In this document: one piece after another, positions 35,014 to 45,888 of the stretch
How the letters are laid out: the number at the start of each line of letters is the position of its first letter
Numbering within the stretch: position 1 is the stretch's first letter
NCBI GenBank assembly: GCA_011319805.1
Contig: SJRY01000272.1
Coordinates: forward strand, 434,001 to 498,000
Source: Macrocybe gigantea
Taxonomy: Eukaryota > Basidiomycota > Agaricomycetes > Agaricales > Callistosporiaceae
DNA length: 64,000 bases
Direction: 5' to 3'
Translations under genes and position numbers: made by a program
The notes under the pieces: model-generated
What the model was told of the DNA's origin: nothing
Database searches by the model: none
What the model saw: only the letters and a program-made list of their open reading frames with translations

Positions 35014-36054
35014 CTACGATGGTGGTGACGGTTGCACGAAGGAAACACGGGCGTGTTCGGTGGTTCCAAGGTTGACCAAGCAGAGTCCTCGGAAGAAGAC
35101 GTGTCGTCGTCGCGGCAGTCCTCGTGATTGACCGTGACATATTTTGATGTGGAGGTCGTCGTCGTGGAAAAGGCAGAACTCTTTCAAGTCGTAAGCAAAC
35201 AGGAGCGACGACCACAACTCGACTATACGCACTAGGTTACCATCGGGACCCCTCAACACCGACTCAACGTACCCACTGTCACAAGTAGCAGAATCCCTCG
35301 GCCGCGACTCCTCCCGATCCAAAATGGCCGACCACCATTTGGCGAACGACGTGCGAGGATCGAACTTGAACTCTTCCATATTCGCAAACTTATCTAAAAA
35401 CGAGTACTTCTTTGATCGACCGTCGTTGCCCATCCAAATCGATCCAAACACGGACGCCCGCAAGTAAACGTCGAGACCATTCAAAGTCGAGGACGCGCGG
35501 TCGTGTCCGCCGCTGACCTTGGGCAGGGACAGATCTGGCGGCGACGCGTCGGACGAAAAAAAGTCGCCGTAATAATCGCAGAGGAACGCGAGAGTGCCAG
35601 CAGGAGTCGTCGCGGTCGTCTGCACTTTGAGCGAGTCCTTGATCGTAAGGACCTGCGACACGCCGTCGTCTGTGAGGTCCACGGTCTCGGAGGTTGCATC
35701 AGTCGGTGAGTCTGGATCTGCTTTTCTGCGAATTCCTTGGTCTTCAAGGACCGAATCGAGAAGATCCGCATCGGAAAAGGTCACGATGTCTTGCTCTGGG
35801 TCCCACAGGACAGCGAACGTCAAGCCTGAGTTGGGCGGAACAACATCGGACCAGCGCTTTCCATCATCCGTACACACTGAAATGCGGATGATCGGGACTC
35901 TATTTGACCGGCGATCAACGGGGTCGGACTTGTGGCATTCATCGTGCTGAGAAGAGATTAGACTCATTGTGGGCAAGATTTGATTAACAGAACGAACATC
36001 ACGAGTGAGTTTAGGCAAGGAGCGATCGCCCTTTGCCTGCTTTGGAGTAGGCAT
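35014..36054 (-). CDS. Protein of unknown function
   Basis: Continuous minus-strand frame of about 346 codons from ATG 36054 (MPTPKQAKGDRS). The frame is open up to 36243, but a TATATAAT box at 36178-36185 makes 36054 the better start; ATG 35967 (MSLISSQHDE) is the other candidate. Residues from about 40 onward look globular: RVPIIRISVCTDDGKRWSD, FAVLWDPEQDIVTFSD, GTLAFLCDYYGDFFSS, LDVYLRASVFGSIWMGN, WWSAILDREE and VRIVELWSSLLFAYDLKEF. No named domain is recognised and there is no signal peptide or membrane segment. The even, domain-like composition and lack of stops support a real gene. Confidence 0.65.
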   Translation of the reverse strand: MPTPKQAKGDRSLPKLTRDVRSVNQILPTMSLISSQHDECHKSDPVDRRSNRVPIIRISVCTDDGKRWSDVVPPNSGLTFAVLWDPEQDIVTFSDADLLDSVLEDQGIRRKADPDSPTDATSETVDLTDDGVSQVLTIKDSLKVQTTATTPAGTLAFLCDYYGDFFSSDASPPDLSLPKVSGGHDRASSTLNGLDVYLRASVFGSIWMGNDGRSKKYSFLDKFANMEEFKFDPRTSFAKWWSAILDREESRPRDSATCDSGYVESVLRGPDGNLVRIVELWSSLLFAYDLKEFCLFHDDDLHIKICHGQSRGLPRRRHVFFRGLCLVNLGTTEHARVSFVQPSPPS

Positions 36055-36177
36055 TGAGTTAGGCGAAGACAAAAAAAGGGAAGGTGACGCGAAATGAGCT
36101 GGAGGTATCGCGGGGTACTGAGGGAGCGACAAGGAGATCGATGAGACTTGAAAAGACTCGCGTTGCAGACTTGAGGC

Positions 36178-36185
36178 ATTATATA
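36178..36185 (-). promoter_or_regulatory. TATA box deciding the start at 36054
   Basis: Minus-strand TATATAAT inside the upstream part of the open frame. A transcript starting just below it would exclude the earlier in-frame codons. Confidence 0.5.
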
Positions 36186-36243
36186 CGGGACACCTCGGCG
36201 AGCGAACTGTCAAACAGCACGACCCGCATTCTTGCGTCAACAC

Positions 36244-37790
36244 GCCGCAAAAAAGCTTTCTTTACGGCAGCATAGGATACATGTTAGGACGTTGCCTTTC
36301 CCTGCGAAGCATCTTCTCGGTGACATTTGGTCAAGTGTGGGAGAGAATTAGAACCATCGCCCCAAAAACATACCGGCAGAGCACTGGCAAGGCGTTCTTC
36401 TCTGCATCAAATGTGCGATATCACGTGGAGTGCCTGGGGCTGAAATTAAACGCCTGCAGGTGGGTGATTCATTGATTTGTCGGGCGGCCGTGAAACCGTT
36501 AACCTGGTTACGGAAAGTATTTCAGCGGTGTATTAATGGAACGAGGCAATCACGTTGTTGACACACACTTTCCAGCGTGAAGCTCAAGGGACGAACCGAT
36601 TACTGGCTCCGTCGATGCGTGAGTCTGTGATTGCGAGACGGCGCGGCCCCTTGCTTAGATAGCAAGCCTTGTCGAAGAGACAGGGAATACGGAGAACGCT
36701 GGAAAGGCTGGCTGATGGCATGGTGGACGCCTGTTTCGGGTACGTTTCAATGTCACAAGTTGGTCACGACTCGAAGCTTCCAAGTATCAACCAACTTACA
36801 AGACGGTAGAAACCGCATGAAAATAACTTGAGCGCCGTTGGTAACTCACCAAGTCGTTCTGTTTTGACGGCGTGGTGATTTTCAATGGGCTGCCTGCGTT
36901 ACGTTGATGATCACTAGCTCAGGGCATCGTATCTAAGAGGTTTGGACCCTGGTTCTGTGTGGCGAAAGAAAAATCAGCTTAACGTGTTCGCCACTGGAGA
37001 CGAGAAGCTTTACAGTCGTTGTTAGTGCCTCGTGCAGCCCAAAACTCTGATGTCACCTTTGGCCTGAGCATCCCACTGTTCCTCTATGGAAGCCTCATGG
37101 TCCCGGCTGTTTAGCAATGGTACTAGGTGTCGCTGAAGAGGATGTGGCGCACCAACCACTCTTCCAGCTATGAGCGCCGCAAGGTCCTCGGAGCGCCGTC
37201 TCCAGCCATCGTTCGAGCATGAAGGAACAGCGACAATTCCAGATCGAGCGTAGCTGGCGTCCTCGTCTAGCTTCGAACCACTAGTGATGCGGAGGTGCCG
37301 GACAAGATGAAAGACAGCTTGTATACCCGGATGGAGGTAGAGGCGGAAGTAGAGAATGATGTTCGCTTGCAGAGATGTCGGAATTGTCCAGGCATCAAGA
37401 GTGGGACCTGCATCAGTTTCTCATGGAGAGCCTCGCGGCGTGGCTGCGCGGTGCCCAAGCTACCAGTATTTTCGAGACACTGATTATAGAATGGTCCCTC
37501 GTATACCATGTAATACGAGTCGTATTGCATGGCTTCCATCGCGATGTAATCCAGGCGGCGGACAATGATTCGGATGGATTTTTCTCTAATCAGTCGGCGA
37601 GGATCTAGGCTTTGCCTTGTCGTTGAAACACCATGCCAGACCAGTGGTCATGTTGAACTGGGACACGTGATCGCGCTGATGATGGTTCTGCCCTGGAATC
37701 AATTTGAATTTCACCTTCTGGTCCAATCCAAATCGTCCAAATCAACGTATCCCGACCGGCGTCGTTCAAGGCCTTGAAATTTGACTGCAA
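36244..37790. other. Gene-free spacer
   Basis: About 1.5 kb with short frames on both strands. A minus frame at 37605-37907 overlaps the first exon of the reductase gene and is its antisense shadow. Nothing else was recognised. Confidence 0.45.
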
Positions 37791-39141
37791 ATGTTCTTCT
37801 TCAAAAAGAACTGGAATCCTGACGGCCTGGTAAGAATTCCGCCTGACTGCGTTCCGCAAACGAAACGAGTTTGGAACCGGGGGATAATTGATATACCCGT
37901 TTGTCAAAGCACGCCTATGTCACGGGTGGTAGCACTGGGACTGGTCTCGCCTTGGCAATCCTGCTGACCCAGAAGGGCGCACACGTATCCATCGTCGCGA
38001 GGAATCAAGGACGCCTCGACAAGGCTCTGATCCAGCTCGAGGTTCGTCCTTAAAACCGATCGTCGGGCGCGTGACACGCTCCATTTTTCCTGCTTGCTGA
38101 AGGATCCTTTTCTCAGGCAGCGCGTCAGAGGCCCGACCAGATCCTCAAGCGTATTCGTACTCCTTGAACGACGCCTCGACTTCGGAAGCGGCTCTGCGCG
38201 CCGCGTGCGTGCCGCACAACGGCGAGGCGCCTGACGCGGTGTTCGCTTGCGCCGGCGCTTCCAAGCCCATGTTCTTCGTCGAAATGGAAGAGCGCGATCT
38301 CGTGGAGGGCATGACGAACGGATACTGGGTCCAGGCGTGGACGGCATACGTGAGTCGTGGGCCACGCTTATGAAAAATCCAGGATGAGTTGCCTCTGACG
38401 GGAGCTCAGGCCGCTGCGAGAATGATGGTCCGGCAAGGGCGAAAAGGCAAGATTGCGTTGGTATCGTCGACGCTTGGGTACATGTCCTTCCTTGGCTGGG
38501 CCTCTTATGCGCCTGCGAAACACGCTCTCCGAGGTGCGTCCGTTCCGGACAGCGATGTTCTGTGCTGGCGTCCCCTCACCTGAGAATTCTGTCGTCTGCT
38601 TCAGGTCTCGCTGACACACTCTACTCGGAGCTCATGCTCTACGGCATCGACGTCCACTGCTTCTTCCCAAACACGATATACTCACCCGGCTACGAAGAGG
38701 AGAACAAGACAAAGCCAAAGATCGTCCGTGACATCGAAGGAACAGACGAGGGCATGACGCCCGAGGCGTCCGCCTTTGCTCTTCTCAGAGGTCAGCCGTC
38801 TCGTTCTTTTTCTGGCTCCAAGCTGTCTGATGAAGTCTATATATCGCGCTGCTAGGCGTCGAGCGTGGGGATGTGCATATCACTGGCGGTGATTTTATTA
38901 CGAACGTGTTTAGGGCGTCGACGCGCGGTGCGACGCCGCGAAGCAACTGGTTCATGGATGCCATTTATGATTGCATAGGCTACGTACGTCGTGCGCTGGT
39001 CCGCATGCGTATCACCATCACTGACTATTTGGGACATATCAGATTGCTGTTCCTGTGTGGAAGACCACCGTCGACCGAAGCGTCGTCGCTCATCGGAGCG
39101 AGCACGCGGAACACTTGCGATCGAGTGGCTTCTTCGCATAG
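37791..39141 (+). CDS. TSC10: 3-ketodihydrosphingosine (3-ketosphinganine) reductase, SDR family
   Basis: Second step of sphingolipid synthesis at the ER. Model: join(37791..37829,37910..38041,38117..38349,38410..38533,38605..38790,38856..38983,39043..39141). The start MFFFKKNWNPDG is typical of basidiomycete members. Also seen: the NADPH motif AYVTGGSTGTGLA, VFACAGASKP, the catalytic YAPAK with upstream ALVSSTLGYMSFLG, then HALRGLADTLYSELMLYGIDV and NKTKPKI. Exon 3 (233 nt) needs one more base near 38148-38155 so that QILK runs into YSYSLNDAS; 234 nt would restore phase at both ends. As this is usually an essential single-copy gene, a sequencing deletion is more likely than real loss. Confidence 0.92.
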
Positions 39142-39361
39142 AGTAATACCCGCTTCGTTGTGCTTCTACTGTTACCTCTATCTATGTATAAGTATATACC
39201 CCATCGTGCAGCGCTGACAATCTCCAGAACCTTCACACGACTCTGCGGGCGGACGATTCTGTTTTGTTTTTTCAAACGCGCTTAAATAAGTGTTGGTATT
39301 GCTCTATTGTACATACATTGCATGCGTTGCGCTAGTCATACAGATCGGTGATGTGAGTCGT
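39142..39361. other. Convergent intergenic gap
   Basis: About 220 bases between the stops of the reductase and the membrane-protein gene. No feature seen. Confidence 0.4.
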
Positions 39362-41118
39362 CTACGGCTGCGTCTCGAAATCGGTCATGGTGCCTGTGTT
39401 GGGGCTCCAGACGCGCAGGCTGGAGAGTGGCAAGTCGGGTACGGTCCCGCCTGCGCTTGCCTCGCGCACGTGCAGCACGATCCGGCATGACAGGATGCTG
39501 TGCATGACGCGCTGGAATCTGTCGAGGAGCGGGAGCAGCGGGACAAACGTGAGTTGTGAAGAGGAAGAGTTGGGAAAGAAGGACCGACGTGTTGAGCAGA
39601 TCGACGTAGTCTGACTGCTTGAAAAGAAAAAAAAAAAAAAAAAGCCTGAGGTGAATGCGCGCGAGTTCTTCAAGCAGGCTTTGCGTACCGGAAAGGAGAC
39701 GAGCATGGCGATGTTGGCAGCCGATATCACTGCGACCGGACCGCAGGTCAGCAAAGCCGGTCGTCGCACGGATCGCAGATCGTAGACAAACGACTCACGG
39801 AAAAGATACACAAAGTACAGTATCCCATCTCTGTACAGCGTCGCGACGAGTTTGTTGCGCGAGTGCCTGTACCTCCTGACTCCGACCCAGAGAGTCAGCA
39901 GCATAATCACTGTGTGTTTTCGCATCGCATCGTGGTCGTAAGAAAAAAGCAATGAGTGTGTGTGTAAAGAAACGCGATGACGAACCGGTCTCGTTTAGCA
40001 TCAGCATGGCGAAATCGGCGAACAGGATCGTGCTGCCTTTGGTCAGGTAGCACCCCGCGATGCCATCCACGGGCGGGTCCCCGACTACAAAGATCCAGGT
40101 AAGATGAATGCTCGCGAATCATTGGGAACAAAAATTAGAGAATAACGCACAACCTATCGAACGAATGAAAAGAGCGAGACAGACCAGACATGGAATATAC
40201 AGCATCTAAAGAACAAAACGTGAGCGACCTTTTGAAGGACTTATGTAGCACTACGCACGAAGAATAGCGTCAAGAGAGCGACCAGCATTTTGCGGCTGTT
40301 TTCCCATAATGCGTATGTCCTCAACACAAGGATGACTAGCAAAAAGGACGTCAGATCGCACCATGAGAACGATTGACAGCCGAGCGACGTACTTTCCGAA
40401 ACTCCTATTCCTACCACCGACGAACCTGGCATGAGGAGAAAAGTCAGCTTCGGATGCATGTGGACTGGCCGTCAAGTTGTTTCCCACATGTTGATATTGA
40501 AAAAACGTAGTAGCACGCTGACGTCTGGAGAGTAGGGAGCGTTAGGGTCGAATTGTTTGGTATCGGTCAGGTGAGACGACGAACGTTCCGTGGTATGTGA
40601 GGTGACACCGTGTCTGTGATACGCGTCAATTCGGTTTTGCCTGGCAGGGAATGAGACCAGGACGCACGATATACAGTCATGGGCAGATCAAAAAACGTAG
40701 AATAGCGTGATGTGAGGAAAATGATCTTGACAATGCTCCATCTTGCTTTCCATATGAGCTCAACCTATCAAACTACACGTTATCTCCGCGAACGCAACGC
40801 CGAAAGGTTCATGCAGGGGTCGTTGAGTTACCTCCGAGGGTAGCGTCAAAAGATAATCATAGGCCTGCAAAGTGATCCGTTGAGTCTCGCAAAGTTTGTT
40901 TTCCGAGGTCAGAGTACGACGGACCAGGACTGCTGAACTCGCGACTTTGAAAGAGACACTTTAGCTCCTGGAAGATCGACCCAACCCGTGACATTTACCG
41001 ACTATGTACTGTCAGTCGGAGGGAAAATTTTTGAATCAACGAGCCTCGGATACAAGTGCTGGGCGGCACAGCTCACCTGTGAAGCCTGTACGCGAATCAC
41101 ATATTCCAGCGTCTCCAT
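39362..41118 (-). CDS. DUF6533 seven-transmembrane protein
   Basis: First exons: 41077..41118, 40832..40864, 40764 downward; the stop is at 39362. Exons 2-3 give AYDYLLTLPSEVELIWKAR and WSIVKIIFLTSRYSTFFDL, the DUF6533 signature at the N-terminus of a large mushroom-specific membrane family. Later exons supply hydrophobic helices (FLLVILVLRTYALWENSR, STILFADFAMLMLN, VIMLLTLWVGVRRY, DGILYFVYLF, AVISAANIAML) and a C-terminal LDRFQRVMHSILSCRIVLHVRE. The arrangement resembles a receptor, but function is unknown. Middle exon borders are approximate. The A17-18 run near 39630 lies in an intron. A TATATAC box sits upstream of the start. Confidence 0.8.
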
Positions 41119-41196
41119 GAACAGCGGGCCTCAGCGGAACGGGTATCGTGAAGAAAGAAAGAAAAAGTCGGGGTGTCGGGATAGTCGGGATGTCGA

Positions 41197-41203
41197 GTAT
41201 ATA
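41197..41203 (-). promoter_or_regulatory. TATA box of the DUF6533 gene
   Basis: Minus-strand TATATAC, about 80 nt upstream of the ATG at 41118. Confidence 0.45.
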
Positions 41204-41813
41204 TGGGGAGACCAATCGATCATGATAGCAAGGGATAACTTATGAGTGACATCTGATGGGCATTGGGCAGTGCAATGCACTAGACCCTTGTTGGAATCAT
41301 TTCGACGATCAAACGACGATAAAAACAGGATTGCGGCCAAGGAATTAAAAGTCGGAAATGACGATTGTTGCCAACGCGTTGGATCACATGGCTGCTTTGG
41401 AGCTCAGTGTCGCGAAGGCGCTTTCGGGCTTTTCTTTTTCCTCTTGGAGTTGAAACTTTGATGCTTTGGAAGGTTCGTGAATTCAGGGATGATATGGAGA
41501 AACGAGAATCAATGGGTAAACTTGACACACGTGCAGCCGGTCAATTGCAATGAGCCTGCATCCTTGGCGTTGATAACTGGGCTTTGTTTTCCTTAATCGA
41601 AACTTGTGTCGAAGCGTTTTGAATACCTCGTTTCATTTGTGTACCAGCACGCTCTCGACTTAGTCCAGACGTTGTCCACTCGTGTCCATATGATCCAACC
41701 TGTTCCATAACTCCACCACCAACCGGTGTGGCTCATCATTATGACTGACGCCGCACATGAACCTGAGATTTATAGGTCAGGTTAACTGCCTATTACCTTT
41801 TTTTCCCTCACGC
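41204..41813. other. Spacer
   Basis: About 600 bases with no supported gene. Confidence 0.4.
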
Positions 41814-42400
41814 TCAATCCGCTCGATTGCGTTCCACAGGCGAACAGCGGATGAGCAAAGACGAACGTGGAAGACTCCATGAACAACCTTGGAGCCACGG
41901 TCGAACCGAGGCAGGAGGTACATACGGCCCTATGGGCAACACGTATCCGACGATGCCCTGATCCGCATGACTCCTTTCAATCAAGGATAGCGTCGCTTCG
42001 TCTTCCCTGGCATCGATCGCGTAGAAATGATCGCCGAGCAAAGCGCTGTGCACCATAAGACACCACACAGCGGGACGCTCGAGCCTCGCGTACGATCTTG
42101 CGCGGGTAGAGGTGCGTCCGCGATTCCCTCGACCTGGTACCCTGCGGGCGCAACCGGCATCGATACGGATCCGTCCCGAGTCCTGAAGGGGAAGACAGGA
42201 TTCAAGCTGGCCAGCGCGAAGACAAGCGGAGGAGGGCGGATCAGCAGCAAGTTGGTTCCAGTCATGTGAGCAAGATCGCCGAAATTGATTATTGCCCACG
42301 ACCAGGCGACCACGTTTCTACAGCCATTTATTTCTCTTCCAACACAGAACAGATCGTCAGAGCGGAATAGCGAAGCAGGAAATAGATGGGCCAAGTCGAA
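41814..42400 (-). pseudogene. DUF5648-like protein, incomplete or frame-broken copy
   Basis: Minus-strand frames contain MVHSALLGDHFYAIDARE and SHADQGIVGYVLP, which match YSSALGDYFYTTDASE and YADKGIVGYVLP of the plus-strand DUF5648 gene at 43058. The upstream part (PVAPAGYQVEGIADA, SSVPLCGVL) continues in a frame one base off, with the join at 42053-42060. No convincing start codon or signal peptide was found, so the 5' border is a guess. The two loci point away from each other across about 0.65 kb, suggesting an inverted duplication. It may be a real gene with a missing base or a relic. Confidence 0.55.
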
Positions 42401-43057
42401 TCAGTCGACGCATGGAATGATGGACGCCAACTGCCAAGCTTTTCGAAGCCGTGAAGGCGTCTAAGAGTGCTCCATTTCTTCAGCCGAGCATCAAAGAAAG
42501 ACCTGCGGCCGGAAGAGATGGGTCCAAGTGTCTCACGTCTGCTTGTTGTCCGCGTCCTCTCTACCTCCATATCATTTCTGCCTCGCATATCCGTCACCGT
42601 GACACTGGCAAGACCGTCTTGAACCTCCAATTCAATCGCGAATCTGCCGTCAGTCACGGAAGCCAAAAACCAAACCCGTCTGGCAACGCTGGTTTAACGA
42701 GTTCCCATGAAATAAAACCTTATCTCGCTCGGTGTATCCGCCTTCAAAGCATTCCGTCTACGCATCTCTTTGGCAGTCGTCTGCCACCTTTGACGGGTGT
42801 CTGGAATCGGGAACGCTGACATTCTTGAATTGGGTTCTTGAAAATATGTCAAGGACATACGACAGGTTGAAGCCGAAGCAAGGTACATCATTCTCTTGCG
42901 ACTTATCACTGTTGCACTTCCACTCGCGTAGAGGATCGGACGGTTCCTACTTCCAAGCACTTCGCACATGCACCTCCTCGTGCGTTCTGCCTGATCCTAG
43001 CTTCTCGCGACAGGTATTTAGGCCGGCGTCTTTCAGCAATCAACTGGACAAGTAGTC
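42401..43057. other. Spacer between the two DUF5648 loci
   Basis: About 650 bases. Minus frames here (42328-42969) lack recognisable motifs. It may contain the lost 5' part of the minus copy and the promoter of the plus copy. Confidence 0.35.
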
Positions 43058-43705
43058 ATGAGAGTCTTCCTGCAATTCACCTCTGCGTTGTCCTTCTGAC
43101 GCTATCTCGGGCTCTGGCGCCAACCGAGGTGAATTCTATCCACGCTCATTTTAAACAACGATGAAGCCTCAACCGCACAGGCCAAACACCTCGCACCGCG
43201 CACATGCACCGACGCGTCGCAAAGCGTACTCTGGACGCGTTGGTGGTCTCCGGGATGGAAAGCGCATCTTTACTGGATCTCGGGGCCCTTCATGGCCGAG
43301 GTCGCGCTCGGGATCACTGACACGGTGTATCAAGGCCCAGCCGCTCGCGTCTTCCCGAACAAGACAGCCGACACCGTACCGCTGTACCGATTCTTCAGCG
43401 ACGCGGAGAAGACGTACATGTTCCTCGCTGGCGCTGAGGAAGAAGGCGCACCGCCACCGACGCCCCCGCCAGGCTTTGTCCCGAACGGGGTGTACGCGTG
43501 GGTGTACGCGACTCAGATCTGCGGCAGCGTGCCGTTCTATGTGCTGTATAGCAGTGCGCTGGGCGATTATTTTTATACCACGGATGCGAGCGAACGCGAT
43601 GTTATGATCTCGTGGACAAAGGGGACGTATGCAGATAAAGGGATCGTTGGATACGTTTTGCCTGATTCGAGCAGTGCGTTTACTTTTCTTTCCCGGAAAC
43701 GTTGA
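43058..43705 (+). CDS. Secreted DUF5648-domain protein
   Basis: Model: join(43058..43128,43181..43705), about 198 aa. After MR, the N-terminus reads LPAIHLCVVLLTLSRALA, a clear signal peptide. One base is missing near 43060-43066, because exon 1 is 71 nt and phase needs 72. The mature part has CTDASQSVLWTRWWSPGWKA, HLYWISGP, TVPLYRFFSD, YATQICGSVPFYVLYSS, LGDYFYTTDASERD and GIVGYVLP. This is the tandem W/Y-rich repeat of the DUF5648 (lectin-like beta-propeller-like) secreted family, often attached to hydrolases but here alone. Function in mushrooms is unknown. Sister of the locus at 41814. Confidence 0.82.
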
Positions 43706-44243
43706 CGCGATGTTGATCAAAAAGCGCAGGTTGCGTGTGCAGACTGTAGTTCGGATTGACCTTTCAAATTGCTTGTGTAGATGATGTCGTCCGTTGCTGA
43801 AGTCACAAGTACTGTACATTTTGGATGACCAGCATTACCATGTCCTCCGAACACTAAAAGCACGACGAGATTGCAATATGCAGAAAGAAATCTAGAATCG
43901 AACGGTGGTCATCAGCTTTCAATTATCCCAACGCAAGACCGAAAGAGACGCAAAAGAAACTTTGAAATGGAACGACCGCTCCGATTGCAAATTAACATGA
44001 CCCCTCATCCAGCCCCGTGTTCACGGCGTTCCGACGCATCACCGGCGGTTACAGCACAGAGACATAAACGCAGCACGGCGACGCGGGACTGTGGGCTGTC
44101 CGGGTGTGTGCTTGTTGTCGTCCTAGCGGAAAATCTGCCTGTTCGTACAAGAGAAGACTCACCCAAATCCGTATCCGCGAAAACTATTGATGCAAGAATC
44201 AGATGAACCGCTAAATATACGTGATACATACGCCCTTTAGACT
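43706..44243. other. Convergent spacer
   Basis: About 540 bases between the 3' ends of the DUF5648 and DUF1838 genes. No gene recognised. Confidence 0.4.
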
Positions 44244-45323
44244 TCACTCTGGGAGCGGATCGGGCAGCGGAAACTCGCGCCCGGCCTTGTACGCCTCGAG
44301 CACCTCTGGGCGCGCAAAGTAGCTCCAGCTGGTGACGCCACCACCAGGAGAGGCACGTTCACGCGGCGCATCCTTGTACGCCGGGACGCGCTCTTCGATG
44401 GTGCGCCGCAGGGCGTCGCTCAAGCCACGCCAGCCGCGCGCGACTTTGTGTCCATGCGCGACGAAGAGGAGGGACGTGTGAGTGTCCGGCGTCGCCATGA
44501 ATGGCAGGAGCGGAGACGTGCGCGTCCAGTATACCTGCGTCGAGGGCACGGAAGGAGCGGGGGGCGAGGAGGGGAGGGACGAAGCGACGTGGGCGGACCG
44601 AGCTCGGAAGCGGGGAAGGTGAACGTGAACGACTCGATCGCGGTGTATTTGGCTTGGTGCGGACCTGAGAAGGCATACGTAGGCGAGGCGGTGTCGGCGC
44701 TTGGGTTGAGCGGGTTAGGGTACGCGAGAGGGATGGTGATCTGGAGCGTATAGCTCCCACCTGGTTGAAGCTGCGCAGGTACTTGCATCGACGGCGGGAA
44801 GCGCTGATACACGGGGTTGTTCGCGACATGCACAACTGCGGAGCAATCGCTGTTAGTATGGTACGCGATGGTCAAAGGAAAATTAAGCCATACCTGTGAC
44901 GTCCTTGTCGCTGTACGGGTTATGCCACGTGTGGAGCACCTCGTCTGTCCGTGGGTCGAGGTACAGCTGCAGCTCCCTACCAAGGAGATCGAATCCACCG
45001 TCCTCGATTCGTTTGGCCCGTGCGATGTTCATGCCACGGACGTTGAACACGACCGCGGGTGCTTCGCCCGGCTTGTACGAGCTTCGAAATCCCAGAAAAG
45101 AAAGGCGAGCATGAATGGACGCTGGTTCATGAAGTCATAAAGAAGGGGGCACGCACAAGACTTGGCCTTTCCATTCGATCACTGTGCTGGTCTCCTCATC
45201 TAGACTTGCCCGGATTCGAATCAGTTCCTCGACGCCAATCATCCTAGTCTGCGGCAGGTTCTCCCGCTCGGCATCGACATCGAGCGCGGTGGGCGCAGTA
45301 GCGGCAGCAGCATTGGTAACCAT
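44244..45323 (-). CDS. DUF1838-domain protein
   Basis: Model: complement(join(44244..44835,44894..45081,45157..45323)), about 315 aa. Start MVTNAAAATAPTALDVDAE; the residues before it in the same frame are hydrophobic but have no ATG. Seen: RIRASLDEETSTVIEWKGQV, YKPGEAPAVVFNVRGMNIAR, LQLYLDPRTDEVLHTWHNPY, HVANNPVYQRFP and SLLFVAHGHKVARGW ending EFPLPDPLPE, which together fit DUF1838, an uncharacterised family. The last exon needs one extra base near 44549-44556 to link ASELGPPTSLR to STQVYWTRTSPLLPFM; its 592 nt would become 593, which completes the phase. Function unknown; extracellular or lumenal location is only a guess. Confidence 0.8.
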
Positions 45324-45841
45324 GAGCAGGAAAAGGAGGGAATAGCAGCTTGAAGACAGAGGGGGATAAAAGCTTTGGAGAGGTCTCGATCACATGTGGC
45401 ACTGTTTATTTCCACATATGTGGAGATGCAACGTCTCAGACCCCAAAAAGCAAGAACCTGAGGCGAACTGTCATCCATGTTGTTGATAGAAAAGACGGAT
45501 TTCTGCGAGATACCCTGCGTGACAGAAGTGTTGTGACTGCTGTTCAGAGCGGGGGAGGGAAGAAACCATGCCAGTGGGCGGCAGGACGTGCGTGATCAAC
45601 GCCTTACAGTGAAAAGGAAAGGGAATGTCTTGATTCATCGTCCACTACTTTCCGTGGAGTCCATTGCCTTCTGGGATGTTGTGACAAGGTGTCTATACCA
45701 CCTTTGTCAAACCACCACCAAGGCTGATCCATTTGACTTCCCTTAAGAAAGTCTTTTGGAGGAGGACCAAGCAATGCAACCAAATGAGCAAGGTGGTATT
45801 CATTTGTACTCTGAAAACAAAAGGCAAATCAAACATAGCAT
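45324..45841. other. Spacer upstream of the DUF1838 gene
   Basis: About 500 bases containing the presumed promoter of the DUF1838 gene and the 3' end of the next minus-strand gene. No motif was recognised. Confidence 0.4.
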
Positions 45842-45846
45842 TTATA

Positions 45847-45888
<42 letters not shown>

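Noticed and set aside
36055..36243. N-terminal extension of the unknown protein up to 36243
   Set aside because: A TATA box at 36178-36185 lies inside it, so these codons are probably upstream of the transcript start.
37605..37907. Minus frame of 100 codons near the reductase
   Set aside because: It overlaps exon 1 and intron 1 of the reductase in antisense and has no motif.
39630..39645. Poly-A run as a possible retroposon tail
   Set aside because: Falls within an intron-like stretch of the DUF6533 gene with no duplicated flanks.
44448..44753. Arg/Gly-rich plus frame over the DUF1838 gene
   Set aside because: Antisense of a GC-rich coding exon; the minus frame carries the conserved domain.
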